From Lentisphaerota bacterium (GTDB lineage Bacteria > Verrucomicrobiota > Lentisphaeria > Victivallales > GWF2-50-93), in assembly GCA_025360875.1 (NCBI GenBank), contig JANYBI010000162.1, forward strand, positions 1 through 5,036: a stretch of DNA of 5,036 nucleotides, given 5' to 3'. The notes below the pieces were generated by a model. It saw nothing but the letters and a program-made list of their open reading frames with translations, had not been told where the DNA came from and made no database searches. A program made the translations under genes and the position numbers. How positions within the stretch are numbered: the first letter of the stretch is position 1; every line of letters starts with the position of its first letter. Shown piece by piece: positions 4,314-5,036 of this stretch.

Positions 4314-5036
4314 TTATTCAGCATTCGGAGTAAAATGATATTTTCTTTCTATACCGTCTATATGTCGGTCATTAAACTCACACCCATTAAATAAACCAAT
4401 TAAAAAATCGAACTCTTCACTATTATTACATATCATACCCCCATCACAACTGCCACCACCCTCCACCTTATGCATACATCTATAAAAACCAGCTCCCACA
4501 TAACCAGAAACAGTGGGCTCCCCTGTTGGCGCAACATCGCCGTTGGCCCAATCGGAACCAGCATATCCAGTGACATGGCCGTCAAGGTAGAGCAGATTGC
4601 CGTATTTCTTATGGTTTGCCGGGTCAGCGGCCACTTTGTCGCAGCCTATAATGGTTTCGGCTGATTCTTTTTCCTGGTGTCCGCCATAATAATCATAGGA
4701 CACGTGCGCAGTTGTAAGATCGGCGCCATCGGCGATGGTGTCTTCGGTGGAAGGGCAGTTGTATAGCTTGACGTTTATAAGATAGCCGCCTGCGCGGAGC
4801 TGCTCTAAACCGGCGCCTGAACTCGCGTTCGGCATGTATCCGTGGAACTCCGTGCCATACATGCGGATTGCAAGGCCGATCTGCTTGAGATTGCTGGCAC
4901 AGCTTATCCTGCGGGCCTTTTCACGGGCTTGGCTGAGAGCTGGAAGAAGCATACCCGCCAAAATCGCGATGATCGCAATAACGACCAGCAGTTCTATTAG
5001 AGTAAACCCACTGTGCCGCAACGAGTTACGACTTTT
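4314..5036 (-). CDS. prepilin-type (H-X9-DG) pseudopilin-like protein, start at or beyond right edge
   Basis: The frame is open to the right edge (AAA AGT CGT AAC TCG precede the TTG at 5021), so the start is not fixed. The TTG has no Shine-Dalgarno before it, and an ATG just outside the window is more likely. Counting from the TTG as residue 1, the class III signal reads HSG then FTLIELLVVIAIIAILAGM (6-24), with prepilin peptidase cleavage expected after G5 and the conserved Glu at residue 10. LLPALSQAREKARRISCASN (25-44) and LKQIGLAIRMY (45-55) complete the family N-terminus. H137, nine residues, then D147-G148 (H-KKYGNLLYL-DG) form the H-X9-DG motif. Related proteins are often numerous in Planctomycetota and Lentisphaerota and are thought to be envelope-exported, pilin-like; individual roles are unknown. 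Unusually, about 80 residues follow the motif, with Cys at 181, 192, 198 and 214 and markedly AT-rich codons. Confidence 0.88.
   Translation of the reverse strand, partial: KSRNSLRHSGFTLIELLVVIAIIAILAGMLLPALSQAREKARRISCASNLKQIGLAIRMYGTEFHGYMPNASSGAGLEQLRAGGYLINVKLYNCPSTEDTIADGADLTTAHVSYDYYGGHQEKESAETIIGCDKVAADPANHKKYGNLLYLDGHVTGYAGSDWANGDVAPTGEPTVSGYVGAGFYRCMHKVEGGGSCDGGMICNNSEEFDFLIGLFNGCEFNDRHIDGIERKYHFTPNAE

Overview
The window suggests a bacterium of the PVC group, most likely a Lentisphaerota (Victivallis-like) genome. This is an inference from protein style: a prepilin-type protein with an H-X9-DG motif, a secreted protein whose N-terminal domain is of a kind common in Verrucomicrobiota and Lentisphaerota, and ordinary AGGAGG-like ribosome binding sites. 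No rRNA or other phylogenetic marker is present. All four convincing genes lie on the minus strand, so transcription runs from position 5036 towards position 1.

In transcription order: (1) 5036-4314, a prepilin-like (type II secretion pseudopilin style) protein whose start lies at or beyond the right edge. Its last third switches to AT-rich codons and extends past the usual end of the family. (2) 4221-3217, a small lipoprotein built of about eight degenerate YD-type repeats. (3) 3216-2502, about 715 bases without a convincing gene, filled with short inverted repeats: at least seven compact hairpins, several lying side by side, plus a pair of mutually exclusive stems next to the lipoprotein gene. 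(4) 2501-1806, a secreted protein whose C-terminal third is almost entirely His, Tyr and Trp in a repeated pattern. (5) 1805-1689, a short leader holding a hairpin and a possible 12-codon upstream ORF. (6) 1688-1, the first 562 codons of a large GH63/MGH1-like glucosidase that runs off the left edge.

The proteins do not form a recognisable pathway. Three of the four are predicted to be exported (pseudopilin, lipoprotein, His-rich protein). The glucosidase has no visible signal peptide and is probably cytoplasmic. No known defence, CRISPR, phage or transposase gene is seen. The parts most worth a second look are the His/Tyr/Trp-rich protein, the hairpin-packed intergenic region, the leader of the glucosidase gene, and the composition break inside the pseudopilin gene.
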